Shown here one piece after another: positions 1 through 7,395 of a stretch of DNA of 18,545 nucleotides. The notes under the pieces are model-generated. The model had not been told where the DNA came from, did no database searches, and saw nothing but the letters and a program-made list of their open reading frames with translations. The stretch lies in assembly GCA_036339375.1 (NCBI GenBank), contig JAYZBC010000063.1:1-18545 (forward strand). The letters run 5' to 3'. A program made the translations under genes and the position numbers. Source of the DNA: JAYZBC01 sp036339375. GTDB taxonomy: Bacteria; Pseudomonadota; Alphaproteobacteria; MPNO01; UBA2964. Numbering within the stretch: the first letter of the stretch is position 1; each line of letters begins with the position of its first letter.

Positions 1-44
1 GTACAAGACCTAAAGAGTAAAACATTATTTTTTACCTTAAGAAA

Positions 45-1289
45 CTAATGTATTGGCGATACACTTCTAGGTTCAACTAAAGTCGACTGATCGATGTGAT
101 CTGCAACTATTCCTTCCAAATCAATAATTTCCCTATTATCACTTCCCCGAATAACTCCTTTTGGAACAATTCCTTTTTTTACATCCCTAATTGCATCAAG
201 AATGACTTTGCGAAGCAGAATGACACCTTCGTCTGATTGACCTAATTTTTCCGTTGACCTGTCGAAACGGGGGCCCTGGCTCACCATTGCCCGGTAATCT
301 TGTTCCCGGTGTACCAACAAGCTATCACCAACTGAAAAGCTCGACCCTTCGGGCAAATCTGGCAATTTTCCATCAACTTCAGGAGTGAAACAAACACTAA
401 GAACAAGCGTATGGTGATCATCAACGGGTGTACGCCAATTTGCTGAATAACGAGGCCACTTAAATTCTCCCTTTGGCCAGGGCTGTGGCAAACGAACCAT
501 TGTTGGCAAAATATAGTAGGAAGACCTCTGATAATTCAGTCCTGGCCGATTTGCCGTTGCTTTAATTCCAAGTTCCAACGTCTCCCAGGTCGTCTGTGGA
601 ATTTCAGATCCCCAAATATCTGACCTTTCTCCACCTTTGCCGCCATGCAAAATTGTCGTATGTGCCTGATCCACCGAATTTTCACAAATCTGGAAATAGT
701 TAGCAGGCCATAGCCCAAAATTTTCCACGGCCCTAATTCCATCTGTTCGAGCAAAAACATCAAACCGAGGTAAAATCGGTGGTTTGTCACCTCCCATGTA
801 TGCCCAAAGCAAACCGCCCATTTCTTGGACAGGATACGCTTTATGATGAACTTTATCTCGAAAAGTGGAATCTTCCGGTTCCGCCGGCATACTGAGGCAC
901 TTACCATGAATATCAAAGAGCCACCCATGATAACAACAAGATAAACCCCCTTTTTGAACTCGTCCAAACTCCAATGAAGTGCCACGGTGAGGACAATACT
1001 TACCTAGTAAACCAGGGTTACCTTCTCCATCACGAAAAAGCACCAAATCCTCTCCCAAAATTCGAATTGCTGTGGGTTTGCCACTAAAATTTGCTAGCTG
1101 GTCTGCCCAACTTCCGACAGTGCCCACCTGATTTTGGAATGTCAAAGACTCTGAGAAATCCCAGTGAGTTTTAACACCTTCCCATTTATCAGAAATGGCT
1201 ACAGGGTGCCAATACCGCCTTAACCACAATCCCGCCGGCGTACCAGGCCCAACTTCTGTGAGCTCTTTATTTTCTGATTTTGAAAGCAT
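45..1289 (-). CDS. Rieske non-heme iron oxygenase, alpha subunit (aromatic ring-hydroxylating or O-demethylating type)
   Basis: This is a 414-residue terminal oxygenase that should use O2 and electrons from a separate reductase to hydroxylate or O-demethylate an organic substrate. The Rieske [2Fe-2S] motif is intact: C99-x-H101, then C118-x2-H121 (numbered from ATG 1289). The catalytic domain has N204-x2-D207-x2-H210-x4-H215, which supplies the bridging Asp and two His ligands of the mononuclear iron. A later SDEGVILLRK stretch probably carries the third, acidic ligand. The N-terminus (VGPGTPAGxxLRRYWHPV) is typical of the phthalate 4,5-dioxygenase/vanillate demethylase-like group. An in-frame GTG at 1304 exists, but family N-termini begin at MLSKSENKEL, and AGG/AAGGG purine stretches precede ATG 1289. 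No ferredoxin or reductase gene lies nearby. The substrate cannot be read from sequence. It is divergent from the extradiol dioxygenase gene. Confidence 0.9.
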   Translation of the reverse strand: MLSKSENKELTEVGPGTPAGLWLRRYWHPVAISDKWEGVKTHWDFSESLTFQNQVGTVGSWADQLANFSGKPTAIRILGEDLVLFRDGEGNPGLLGKYCPHRGTSLEFGRVQKGGLSCCYHGWLFDIHGKCLSMPAEPEDSTFRDKVHHKAYPVQEMGGLLWAYMGGDKPPILPRFDVFARTDGIRAVENFGLWPANYFQICENSVDQAHTTILHGGKGGERSDIWGSEIPQTTWETLELGIKATANRPGLNYQRSSYYILPTMVRLPQPWPKGEFKWPRYSANWRTPVDDHHTLVLSVCFTPEVDGKLPDLPEGSSFSVGDSLLVHREQDYRAMVSQGPRFDRSTEKLGQSDEGVILLRKVILDAIRDVKKGIVPKGVIRGSDNREIIDLEGIVADHIDQSTLVEPRSVSPIH

Positions 1290-1461
1290 AACCCTTAACC
1301 TCACATTAAATTAAAAAAACAAAAGCAAACTCCACAAGGACAACAAACCCTTTTGTCATGTTTAAAACAAAGTAAAAAATTTATTTGCAAAATACCATCC
1401 AGTTTACAATTTTTTTACACATTTGTTTTGTGTCTTTTCATTTGAGATTGTAAAATTTGGT
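1290..1461. promoter_or_regulatory. Divergent intergenic region between Rieske oxygenase and LigB-like dioxygenase
   Basis: This 172-bp AT-rich spacer must hold the start signals of two divergent genes. TTGCAA at 1385-1390 and TTTACA-like boxes at 1403-1408 and 1414-1419 could be -35 elements, but none has a convincing -10 partner at 16-18 bp. No clear long inverted repeat was seen. That it contains promoters is inferred from gene orientation, not from a strong motif. Confidence 0.4.
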
Positions 1462-2469
1462 ATGGGAAAAATTGTTCTTGGTATTGGTACGTCACATAGC
1501 CCTATGCTTAATAGTTTGGCAGAAGATTTTATACGCCACGCTGAAATAGATCAGGGTAAAAGTAATTGGCAGCGAGAGCTTTATAATAAAGAAGGCCAAA
1601 AATGCAGTTATGAATACCTTCTTTCGGTGGCAGATCCAAAAGTTAAAAATCTAATTACCATAGAAAATATAACTAACCGTTTAAAGCAATGCCAAGCCGC
1701 TATAGAACGTATCCAAACGGAAATTCATTCCGCACAATTGGATACCTTAATAATTATTGGAGACGATCAACGCGAACAGTTTTTTGAAGATAACATGCCT
1801 GCCATTCTAATTTACTGGGGGAAAACAATTAAGAATTTTCCCCTTCAGATCCCGCGGAATTCTCCACCGTACTGGATCCGCGCAAGAGCCCAATATCACG
1901 AAGAAAAGGAACCTAAAGAATATCCGGTTGATGCAGACCTTGGATCAAATTTGATTGATTATTTAACAAAACACGGTTTTGACATCAGTCAATCAACCAA
2001 TTTACCTAAGTCACGGGGTGAAGGACATGCATTTGGTTTTGTACACAAACGTCTTCTAAAAAGTAAAAAAACACCTGTCATTCCCATTATCCTCAATACT
2101 TACTATCCCCCTAATCAGCCCACGGCTTATCGGTGTCGTGTTTTAGGACAAGCCCTCCGTACAGCTATAGAAAACAATGGCGATACAAAACGTATAGGGG
2201 TAATTGCCTCTGGTGGTTTGAGCCATTTTTTAATTGATGAAAACCTAGACAGGAAAGTATTGGCCGGTTGCCGGATGCATGATGCAAAAATGTTATCAAC
2301 TATACCATCTAAAAATTTAGTTTCCGGTAATTCAGAAATTCGCAACTGGATAGCAATGGACGGAGCATCTGAACACCTAAAGTGCCAATGGCAAGAATAT
2401 ATTCCTTGTTATCGATCAGAAGCTGCCACAGGTTGCGGAATGGGTTTTGCTGTCTGGAGAAATGTTTAA
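1462..2469 (+). CDS. LigB-type class III extradiol dioxygenase family protein
   Basis: This 335-residue protein has the LigB fold signature of non-heme Fe(II) enzymes that open catechol-type rings (protocatechuate 4,5-dioxygenase beta-subunit superfamily). The start at 1462 is chosen because MGKIVLGIGTSHSPML matches family N-termini and puts the first metal His at residue 12, as in LigB. An upstream in-frame ATG (1423) only adds a Phe-rich tail. By comparison with LigB, His12, His255 (GGLSH, the acid/base His) and Glu292 (SEIRNWIAM) are kept. The position of the second metal His is Gln103 (GDDQREQF). No LigA-type small subunit gene is nearby. Visible GC on sample lines is about 33-40%, lower than most neighbours. 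It could be a ring-cleavage enzyme of a Gln-containing subfamily or a member with other chemistry. Confidence 0.8.
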   Translation: MGKIVLGIGTSHSPMLNSLAEDFIRHAEIDQGKSNWQRELYNKEGQKCSYEYLLSVADPKVKNLITIENITNRLKQCQAAIERIQTEIHSAQLDTLIIIGDDQREQFFEDNMPAILIYWGKTIKNFPLQIPRNSPPYWIRARAQYHEEKEPKEYPVDADLGSNLIDYLTKHGFDISQSTNLPKSRGEGHAFGFVHKRLLKSKKTPVIPIILNTYYPPNQPTAYRCRVLGQALRTAIENNGDTKRIGVIASGGLSHFLIDENLDRKVLAGCRMHDAKMLSTIPSKNLVSGNSEIRNWIAMDGASEHLKCQWQEYIPCYRSEAATGCGMGFAVWRNV

Positions 2470-2503
2470 TTTCCCTTAAATGCAAAGACTTAGTCTTCCA
2501 CCA

Positions 2504-3817
2504 TCAAAACATCTTGGCTAGGGGCCAGGAAACAATGGCAGGGAATGCCAGAACAATTAATATGGCAATAAGATCGCAAATTAGGAATGGAACAGCTGCC
2601 CTGTAAATTTCGTTCATTGTCGTACCCTTCGGTGCAACACCTTTCATAACAAACAAACCAGCGCCAAACGGGGGAGAGGTGGAACCAGTCTCGATTGCGA
2701 TCAGGTACAACACAGCAAACCATATGGCGTTGAACCCCAATTCTTCAACCACTGGTATAAAAACCGGTAGCGTAACCAGCATAATTGGAACTGGGCTCAT
2801 CAGCATGCCCAATAAAATTACCGTCACAAGCATCGAACTTATGAGCGCAATTGGACTAACATTAAAGCTTAGGACGGTACTGATGAGTCCTGAAGTAGCA
2901 CCAGTAAACGCAAGCATTTGTGTGAAAGCCAATGCCCCGGAAATAATTAGCAAAATCATTACAGAAATTTCTAAACTTCCAACTATGGCTTTTTTAAAAA
3001 CACTCCAACTCATGCGTCGTTGGACAACGGCCAGTAAAAAGGTGCCAAGAGCGCCTGAAGCCGCAGACTCGCTTGGTGTCGCGAAACCAGCAAAAATCAC
3101 ACCAACCACCATGAAAATTATAAAACCAACGGGTAGAATGTGGAAAACAGCGACGCGTAACCTCTCAGGCCAAGGTACCCTCTCAACTACAAAAGCGGGT
3201 GCCACTTTTGGATCCACAGCACAACGCCCAACTATATAAATAGCATAAAGCACCGCCATAATTATCCCTGGAAGGATAATTGCGATAAGAATTTTGCCTA
3301 TTGAGAGTTCTGCAACGACACCCAAGAGTACTGCCAATCCACTAGGCGGGATCATGATAGCCAACCCTCCGCTACCAAGGATGGGGCCCAAAGACATAGG
3401 CTTGCCATAGCCCCTTTTTTCCATTTCGGGGACGAGAGATGATCCTAAAAGTGCAACACTTCCCATACTATTTCCTGTGAGCGCAGAAAACAGCACTCCA
3501 CCACCAACCGCCATCAGGGCCAGCCGACCTTTTATACTTCCAAACCATTTATCCAGAGCGTCCAGCAAGCTAATTCCAATTCCTGAATGAAACATAATTT
3601 CTCCCATTACTAAAAAGAGTGCTACAGGAACTAAGGTAAAGGTACTGAGGGATTCTGAAATTTGGATAACTAGTTGTAACATACCCGGAATTCCGCCAAA
3701 GAATATGTATGCACCCACAACGTTAACGACCAGAAAAGTAAAAGCCACCGGCATACCAATAAACATGAGGACAAACAGCGACCCCATAATCATTAAAAAG
3801 GCTTCCCACCACTCCAT
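2504..3817 (-). CDS. dctM: TRAP transporter large permease (DctM family)
   Basis: This 437-residue protein is very hydrophobic, with about a dozen predicted membrane segments, and is the ion-coupled transport channel of a TRAP system. The N-terminal MIMGSLFVLMFIGMPVAFTFL, the internal LLGSSLVPEMEKRGY and GGLAIMIPPSG stretches, and the C-terminal IAIETGSTSPPFGAGLFVMKGVAPKGTTMNEIYRAAVPF block are classic DctM features. The length is normal for the family. A GGAGGG ribosome site lies about 10 bases before ATG 3817. The gene follows the small permease gene by 22 bp and is last in the unit. It ends 34 bp from the convergent ligB-like gene. The symbol is used at family level only; the substrate need not be a C4-dicarboxylate. 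Confidence 0.95.
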   Translation of the reverse strand: MEWWEAFLMIMGSLFVLMFIGMPVAFTFLVVNVVGAYIFFGGIPGMLQLVIQISESLSTFTLVPVALFLVMGEIMFHSGIGISLLDALDKWFGSIKGRLALMAVGGGVLFSALTGNSMGSVALLGSSLVPEMEKRGYGKPMSLGPILGSGGLAIMIPPSGLAVLLGVVAELSIGKILIAIILPGIIMAVLYAIYIVGRCAVDPKVAPAFVVERVPWPERLRVAVFHILPVGFIIFMVVGVIFAGFATPSESAASGALGTFLLAVVQRRMSWSVFKKAIVGSLEISVMILLIISGALAFTQMLAFTGATSGLISTVLSFNVSPIALISSMLVTVILLGMLMSPVPIMLVTLPVFIPVVEELGFNAIWFAVLYLIAIETGSTSPPFGAGLFVMKGVAPKGTTMNEIYRAAVPFLICDLIAILIVLAFPAIVSWPLAKMF

Positions 3818-3839
3818 CGCTTTGTTTCCCTCCTGTCTG

Positions 3840-4355
3840 TTATTTTCGGTTTACTGCGAGAGAAAAGCCCAGTGCCGCGCGCACACCACGCCGCAAAAAT
3901 TGAAAACCAAGCAAAAACAACCCAAAAGGTACCACTGCCGTTATCCAGAAAGTGAGTGGCGCCATGATTGTGGGCTCACGAATGTCATTTTGAAATTGAT
4001 CGATGACCGTCAATATCCCAAACCAGCAAATTACAAAACAAGCCACAGCTGCTAGGACCGACAACCCTAAATGCAAATATTTCGATAGATTTTCGCTCGT
4101 GTGATTGAGAAGAAGGTCAAGAGTTATGTGCTTATCATTACCCAGAACCCAAGCTGCTGCCAAAAATGTTAAGTAAAGAAGTGTTATCTCGCTAAGCTCT
4201 ACAAGCCAGGGGTTGCTGATATCTATAAAAGACCTCGTGATAATTTCAGCACAGATCGCAAGTGTTATCAGCACAAGGAAAGTACAAGCAATTGCTGCGA
4301 GAGCTTGGTTAATCCGGTCAAACCATTTTGAAGCCTCCGAAAGCACTTTGGACAT
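3840..4355 (-). CDS. dctQ: TRAP transporter small permease (DctQ family)
   Basis: This 171-residue protein has four predicted membrane helices, as expected for the small subunit that partners DctM in the inner membrane. The segment WLVELSEITLLYLTFLAAAWVLGNDKHITLDLL is the conserved DctQ region (E-x-(S/T)-x4-(F/Y)...G...H-I). It sits between the receptor gene (113 bp upstream) and dctM (22 bp downstream). The ribosome site before ATG 4355 is weak (a GTAGGG-like stretch), unlike the strong sites of its two partners. Family assignment is firm. The substrate is unknown and depends on the receptor. Confidence 0.92.
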   Translation of the reverse strand: MSKVLSEASKWFDRINQALAAIACTFLVLITLAICAEIITRSFIDISNPWLVELSEITLLYLTFLAAAWVLGNDKHITLDLLLNHTSENLSKYLHLGLSVLAAVACFVICWFGILTVIDQFQNDIREPTIMAPLTFWITAVVPFGLFLLGFQFLRRGVRAALGFSLAVNRK

Positions 4356-4403
4356 GAGGCCCTACACCTAATTTTCTGAGTGGTGGTTGATGGCAAGGTT
4401 CAT

Positions 4404-4441
4404 ACCCCGAACGATTTCGTTTTAGCGCAATCGTTCGGGGT
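4404..4441 (-). other. Perfect 12-13 bp stem-loop between dctP and dctQ
   Basis: The arms CCCCGAACGATT (4405-4416) and AATCGTTCGGGG (4429-4440) are exact reverse complements. The flanking A4404/T4441 pair extends the stem to 13 bp, and the loop is 12 nt. On the minus strand no T-run follows, so it does not look like a simple intrinsic terminator. It lies just after the receptor stop and before the permease genes. There it could stabilise the receptor mRNA 3' end or attenuate read-through, making more receptor than permease. The structure is directly visible; the role is inferred from position. Confidence 0.85.
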
Positions 4442-4468
4442 TTGTAATTCTAGCGAAAATAAACCAGT

Positions 4469-5452
4469 CTATTTCATCAACATTTTCTGGAGGATCTTAC
4501 CTTCTTTGGGGGCCTTCTTCCGGACAGCAGACCAAGCAGCATCAAGAACCGTTCTCTTAAATTTAGCTGCTACATCGGGAGAAAATCGAATAGTTTTTAT
4601 ACCACCCTTTTTTAGATCTGCGTAACCACCCCGCAGGGCTGGGTTCCAACCCGCCTCATAGGTAGGCGGATCAACATTTCGGACAAAATTAATTACTTTA
4701 GCTCTAGTAGCTGCTGGCACTTTAGCCCAAGACTTTGGATTAACGAGAAAGTGAAATGTTGCACGGTAAAACCCGGGCTCTATATAAGCGCCTAGCACCT
4801 CTTTGTATTTCTTTGCAACCCCTGAAACACCCGTTACAAATCCAGAAACGACACCTCGCTCCATTGCCGTATAAATTTGGGGCATGGGTAAAACAACTGG
4901 ATTGCCACCGAGCGCCTTGATGGCTGGAGCAATGGCAGGGAACACACGGATTTTCATATTCTTCAAATCGTCAATTGTCTTAATGGGTTTCCTGAGAAAA
5001 ATATGAAATTTCAACTGAGAAACAGGCAGATCTCCAACATAAATCAAACCCCTAGCAGCGTGAAGCTTTGCCATATAATCGTGATAACCGGTACCTTTGA
5101 CTTCATTATATTGTTTGTTCGAATAATTTGCGGAACCGGAAACTTTCACTATACCGTTGGCATAACTGGGGCTGGTTATACACGCATCAACTGAACCTAA
5201 ACGTACAGCGTTAGGTTGCTTGAATTGAGGAACAACCTCTGGACCACCCCGCCAGTCTAACTTGAACTCACCTTTAAGCGCGGCATTGAGACGTTTTATA
5301 AATCCATTAAAGGATTTTCCAATTGGATGTTTGGCAGGCAACATCGTAACCGTTTTCATGGAAACTTCGGCTGCAAAACTATTAGATTTGGGCAAGATAG
5401 TGGTAAACAGAGCAAAAACTACTGAAGTGGATATTAAAAATCTATACATCAT
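4469..5452 (-). CDS. dctP: TRAP transporter solute-binding receptor (DctP family), periplasmic
   Basis: This 327-residue protein captures the substrate in the periplasm and delivers it to the DctQM permease. Residues 1-28 form an export signal (short basic start, hydrophobic core, SFAA|EV cleavage region). The fold signature is present: KTIDDLKNMKIRVFPAIAPAIKALGGNPVVLPMPQIYTAMERGVVSGF, which includes the Arg (KIRV) that usually pairs with a substrate carboxylate, and the Q-x-Y-T-A-M-E-R-G-V-V hinge. Two adjacent ATG codons occur at 5452 and 5449. The GGGAGGG ribosome site (5457-5463) is better spaced for the second. A consensus-like promoter lies upstream. The ligand is probably an organic acid, judged only from the conserved Arg and the family habit. 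Confidence 0.93.
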   Translation of the reverse strand: MMYRFLISTSVVFALFTTILPKSNSFAAEVSMKTVTMLPAKHPIGKSFNGFIKRLNAALKGEFKLDWRGGPEVVPQFKQPNAVRLGSVDACITSPSYANGIVKVSGSANYSNKQYNEVKGTGYHDYMAKLHAARGLIYVGDLPVSQLKFHIFLRKPIKTIDDLKNMKIRVFPAIAPAIKALGGNPVVLPMPQIYTAMERGVVSGFVTGVSGVAKKYKEVLGAYIEPGFYRATFHFLVNPKSWAKVPAATRAKVINFVRNVDPPTYEAGWNPALRGGYADLKKGGIKTIRFSPDVAAKFKRTVLDAAWSAVRKKAPKEGKILQKMLMK

Positions 5453-5485
5453 CCTTCCCTCCCTTAAATTTCTTTGCTTACTCCA

Positions 5486-5514
5486 ATGATACGAACCGGT
5501 TTATCAAGGGTCAA
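5486..5514 (-). promoter_or_regulatory. Predicted sigma70-type promoter of the TRAP operon
   Basis: On the minus strand TTGACC (5514-5509) and TATCAT (5491-5486) are separated by exactly 17 bp. Transcription would start near 5479, giving a short leader of about 27 nt that contains the GGGAGGG ribosome site before dctP. This makes dctPQM an independent unit rather than an extension of the M20 hydrolase gene, although read-through from the latter remains possible. It is the best promoter match in the window. Confidence 0.65.
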
Positions 5515-5592
5515 CTTTTCATACGTTAATTAATACTGAGTCCTGAGCCTGGACAAGATGCCTTTCATTCTACAGAAATAAAATTTGGGTTT

Positions 5593-7047
5593 TCATTGTA
5601 ATTTTTTATCCTCAAACATTTTGAGATGGTGTTCCCTTACGAACGCAGGTACAAAGTCTGGATCTAGCGGAGGAAGTGTTCCCTTGGGAATAAAAGGGGC
5701 AAGTGGGCCAGCGGAGTCAACCCGCTGATTGAATTCTTGCTGGGCTGCTGCGAGCGTTTTCTCGTCGGTCATAAGGTCCAGCACACTAAAGGCAAGGGAA
5801 CGTGTCGCGCTCAAAACCGTTGGATAGGCGTTAACTCCTTTACAAAATGCAGCTCGGGCCCAGTTCGGAATAGAAGTGGTGTGTAACCCATGGGCAATAT
5901 AAATGCGAGCTGTTGGCGCATGCCAGCAAAACTCATTGACGTCATCCGCGCCTCCAGCAAAATCCTTGGTAACACCAGTACGAAAATCTGTAATCGTTTC
6001 GTCAAATGGCTCCGCCATCGAGGGAAAGTCCAAGTTCTGCAACACCTCCGCCGCAAATTTTTTCGATTCAGTGGAAAACTTTGGCACCCCCGCACGCTCA
6101 AGATTGCGAAAACACAATTCTGCGATAGTATGGTTTGGAAGCCATGGACGTGTTGCGGAGAAAATTCTCCGCTCAAATTTTGTTCCCACGGCGAGACAAG
6201 CAGCTTCCACCGCCCGTGACAGAACCTCAGAAGCCCGTTCTACGCCCGCTCTTGTAGCGGAACGAATAACAAACCAGCTCTGCGTGTTACCAGGAATAGA
6301 CGTCGGGTGTTCACCCCCGCGGGAAATAATTTCACTCACCGTTGAACGATCATCCCGTGGCAAATGATCCTTTAAAAATTGAAGAATAACGTGCGCTAGT
6401 ACCGCCGCATCAATTGCGCTAATTCCAGTCCAAGGACGGGCTGAATAAGTACTTTCGCCGATAAAACGGAATATTTCACCCTGTTGAATTCCAGGCCCAA
6501 GATCCCATTCCACAGTTGAATAAGGCCGAGGATGCCAGGCCACAACTGCATCAAGGCCATCAAATAGACCGGCTTCTGCCATCAGAGGTTTGCCAGCACA
6601 AAGTTTTTCAGCTGGTGTCCCGAATGCGATCACTGATCCTGAGATGTCGTGTGCCTTCATAGCCTCCGAGATTGAAACTGCCGCAGCTGCACTAGCCACT
6701 CCGATTCCATTGTGAAGATCGGTAAAGCCCGACAATCGTCCAGATAAAGGGTGCGGATAAGAAGTTGGTCCCTGCGTTTCTCCTGGTGTTGCATCGTACT
6801 CGCACATAACAGCTATACGCGGTTGACCATTTCCCCAAGTCGCAACAAACGCACTAGGCATATTCGCAACACCCATATCGATATCGAAGCCATTTTTGGC
6901 CAAGAGGTCACAAAGCGCCTCAGCCGAATGAATTTCACAAAAGCTAGGCTCCGCGTATTCCCAAATTCGGTCAGTCAAGCCTGAGATCTCTCCCAAATGT
7001 TTATCAATCCAAATGTTGGCTGTTTTAAAAATGCGTTCTTTATTCAT
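5593..7047 (-). CDS. M20-family amidohydrolase, AbgB/HmrA-like, with altered metal-site residues
   Basis: This 484-residue protein resembles subunit B of p-aminobenzoyl-glutamate hydrolase and other M20D metallo-amidohydrolases, which split amide bonds of N-acyl amino acids. Seen: an N-terminal LTDRIWEYAEPSFCE region, VMCEYDATPGE, FTDLHNGIG, GTPAEKLCAGKPLMAEAGLFDGLDAVVAWHP, a central lid domain, GGADDVNEFCWHAPTA and HTTSIP. Compared with AbgB (GCGHN and GTPAEEGGGGK), the ligand Cys is Asp110, the second Glu of the EE pair is Lys148, while His112, Glu147, His172 and His389 remain. The start at 7047 is chosen because AAGGA lies 7 bp upstream; a GTG at 7089 has no ribosome site. It lies 140 bp upstream of dctP, so the TRAP system might import its substrate or product. 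Activity is uncertain. Confidence 0.82.
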   Translation of the reverse strand: MNKERIFKTANIWIDKHLGEISGLTDRIWEYAEPSFCEIHSAEALCDLLAKNGFDIDMGVANMPSAFVATWGNGQPRIAVMCEYDATPGETQGPTSYPHPLSGRLSGFTDLHNGIGVASAAAAVSISEAMKAHDISGSVIAFGTPAEKLCAGKPLMAEAGLFDGLDAVVAWHPRPYSTVEWDLGPGIQQGEIFRFIGESTYSARPWTGISAIDAAVLAHVILQFLKDHLPRDDRSTVSEIISRGGEHPTSIPGNTQSWFVIRSATRAGVERASEVLSRAVEAACLAVGTKFERRIFSATRPWLPNHTIAELCFRNLERAGVPKFSTESKKFAAEVLQNLDFPSMAEPFDETITDFRTGVTKDFAGGADDVNEFCWHAPTARIYIAHGLHTTSIPNWARAAFCKGVNAYPTVLSATRSLAFSVLDLMTDEKTLAAAQQEFNQRVDSAGPLAPFIPKGTLPPLDPDFVPAFVREHHLKMFEDKKLQ

Positions 7048-7138
7048 TTGGGTGTCCTTTTTTGCTTCGCTAACACCAACGCTTTCCACGTTTTTTATTT
7101 TTGTTTTTCGGGAATTCCCAGTTCAACGAGAGGATCCC

Positions 7139-7207
7139 AAAGTTTCTTTTTCCATTTTTTGTCATGCCCGAGAAACTTTAAATGTCTGCAGCCATTTAAA
7201 GTTTCTC
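7139..7207. repeat. 15-bp perfect inverted repeat plus third half-site upstream of M20 gene
   Basis: GAGAAACTTTAAATG (7170-7184) and CATTTAAAGTTTCTC (7193-7207) are exact reverse complements around an 8-base centre TCTGCAGC, which itself contains the palindrome CTGCAG. A third copy of the AAAGTTTCT core occurs at 7139-7147 in the same orientation as the right arm. No T-run follows on either strand, so this is not a typical terminator. The layout fits a regulator-binding site or an RNA hairpin in the leader of the M20 gene. Confidence 0.8.
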
Positions 7208-7287
7208 CCAAGGCTCATTAGCACACAAAGAGTTAGGTTAGGAATTCAACATGGTCAATCGCAGCTTCTCCGCTTTTTACACTGCCG

Positions 7288-7317
7288 AAAACGTTAATTT
7301 TGACTCCAAACTAACGT
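7288..7317 (-). terminator. Weak candidate terminator after the TctC-like gene
   Basis: On the minus strand ACGTTA...TAACGT (7317-7312 with 7296-7291) pairs, and an inner TTTG/CAAA block extends it across a small internal loop. Only four T follow. It lies about 80 bp after the TctC-like stop. The stem is AT-rich and the T-run short, so termination is only a possibility. Confidence 0.2.
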
Positions 7318-7395
7318 CGCCGCATTTATGACCTACCAGGAGCCTTTTTCCAAAAGTCCCTAACAAAACGAACTAAAAACTTGAGACCTAATCTC

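Larger units (their letters stand above)
7048..7395. other. 348-bp intergenic region between TctC-like and M20 genes
   Basis: No gene is supported here. Two short open frames on the plus strand (from about 6997 and 7013) have low-complexity Phe/Ser-rich translations and no family resemblance. The stretch holds an AAGGA ribosome site at 7055-7059 for the M20 gene, a 10-bp perfect palindrome GGGAATTCCC (7110-7119), a 15-bp inverted repeat (7170-7207) with a third partial copy (7139-7147), and a weak stem-loop near 7291-7317. No convincing -35/-10 pair was found on the minus strand. Confidence 0.6.

Noticed and set aside
1..44. Possible gene or signal at the left edge
   Set aside because: Only 44 AT-rich bases follow the Rieske stop; nothing can be supported.
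536..985. 149-residue open frame opposite the reading of the Rieske gene
   Set aside because: It lies entirely inside the Rieske gene in another frame of the same strand and has no family resemblance; the Rieske frame has all catalytic motifs.
2485..2497. AAGACT-T-AGTCTT palindrome between the convergent ligB-like and dctM genes
   Set aside because: The loop would be one base and no T-run follows; it is probably chance.
2679..3239. 186-residue plus-strand open frame within dctM
   Set aside because: It is the antisense shadow of a membrane-protein gene, low in complexity, with no ribosome site and no recognisable domain.
4404..4441. Calling the dctP-dctQ hairpin an intrinsic terminator
   Set aside because: No T-run follows on the minus strand, and the permease genes downstream need the transcript.
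7048..7089. Longer M20 start at GTG 7089
   Set aside because: No ribosome site lies before it, whereas AAGGA is ideally placed for ATG 7047.
6997..7297. Two short plus-strand open frames in the M20/TctC spacer
   Set aside because: The translations are Phe/Ser/Leu-rich runs from T-rich DNA with no domain, and they cover the inverted repeat and the M20 ribosome site.
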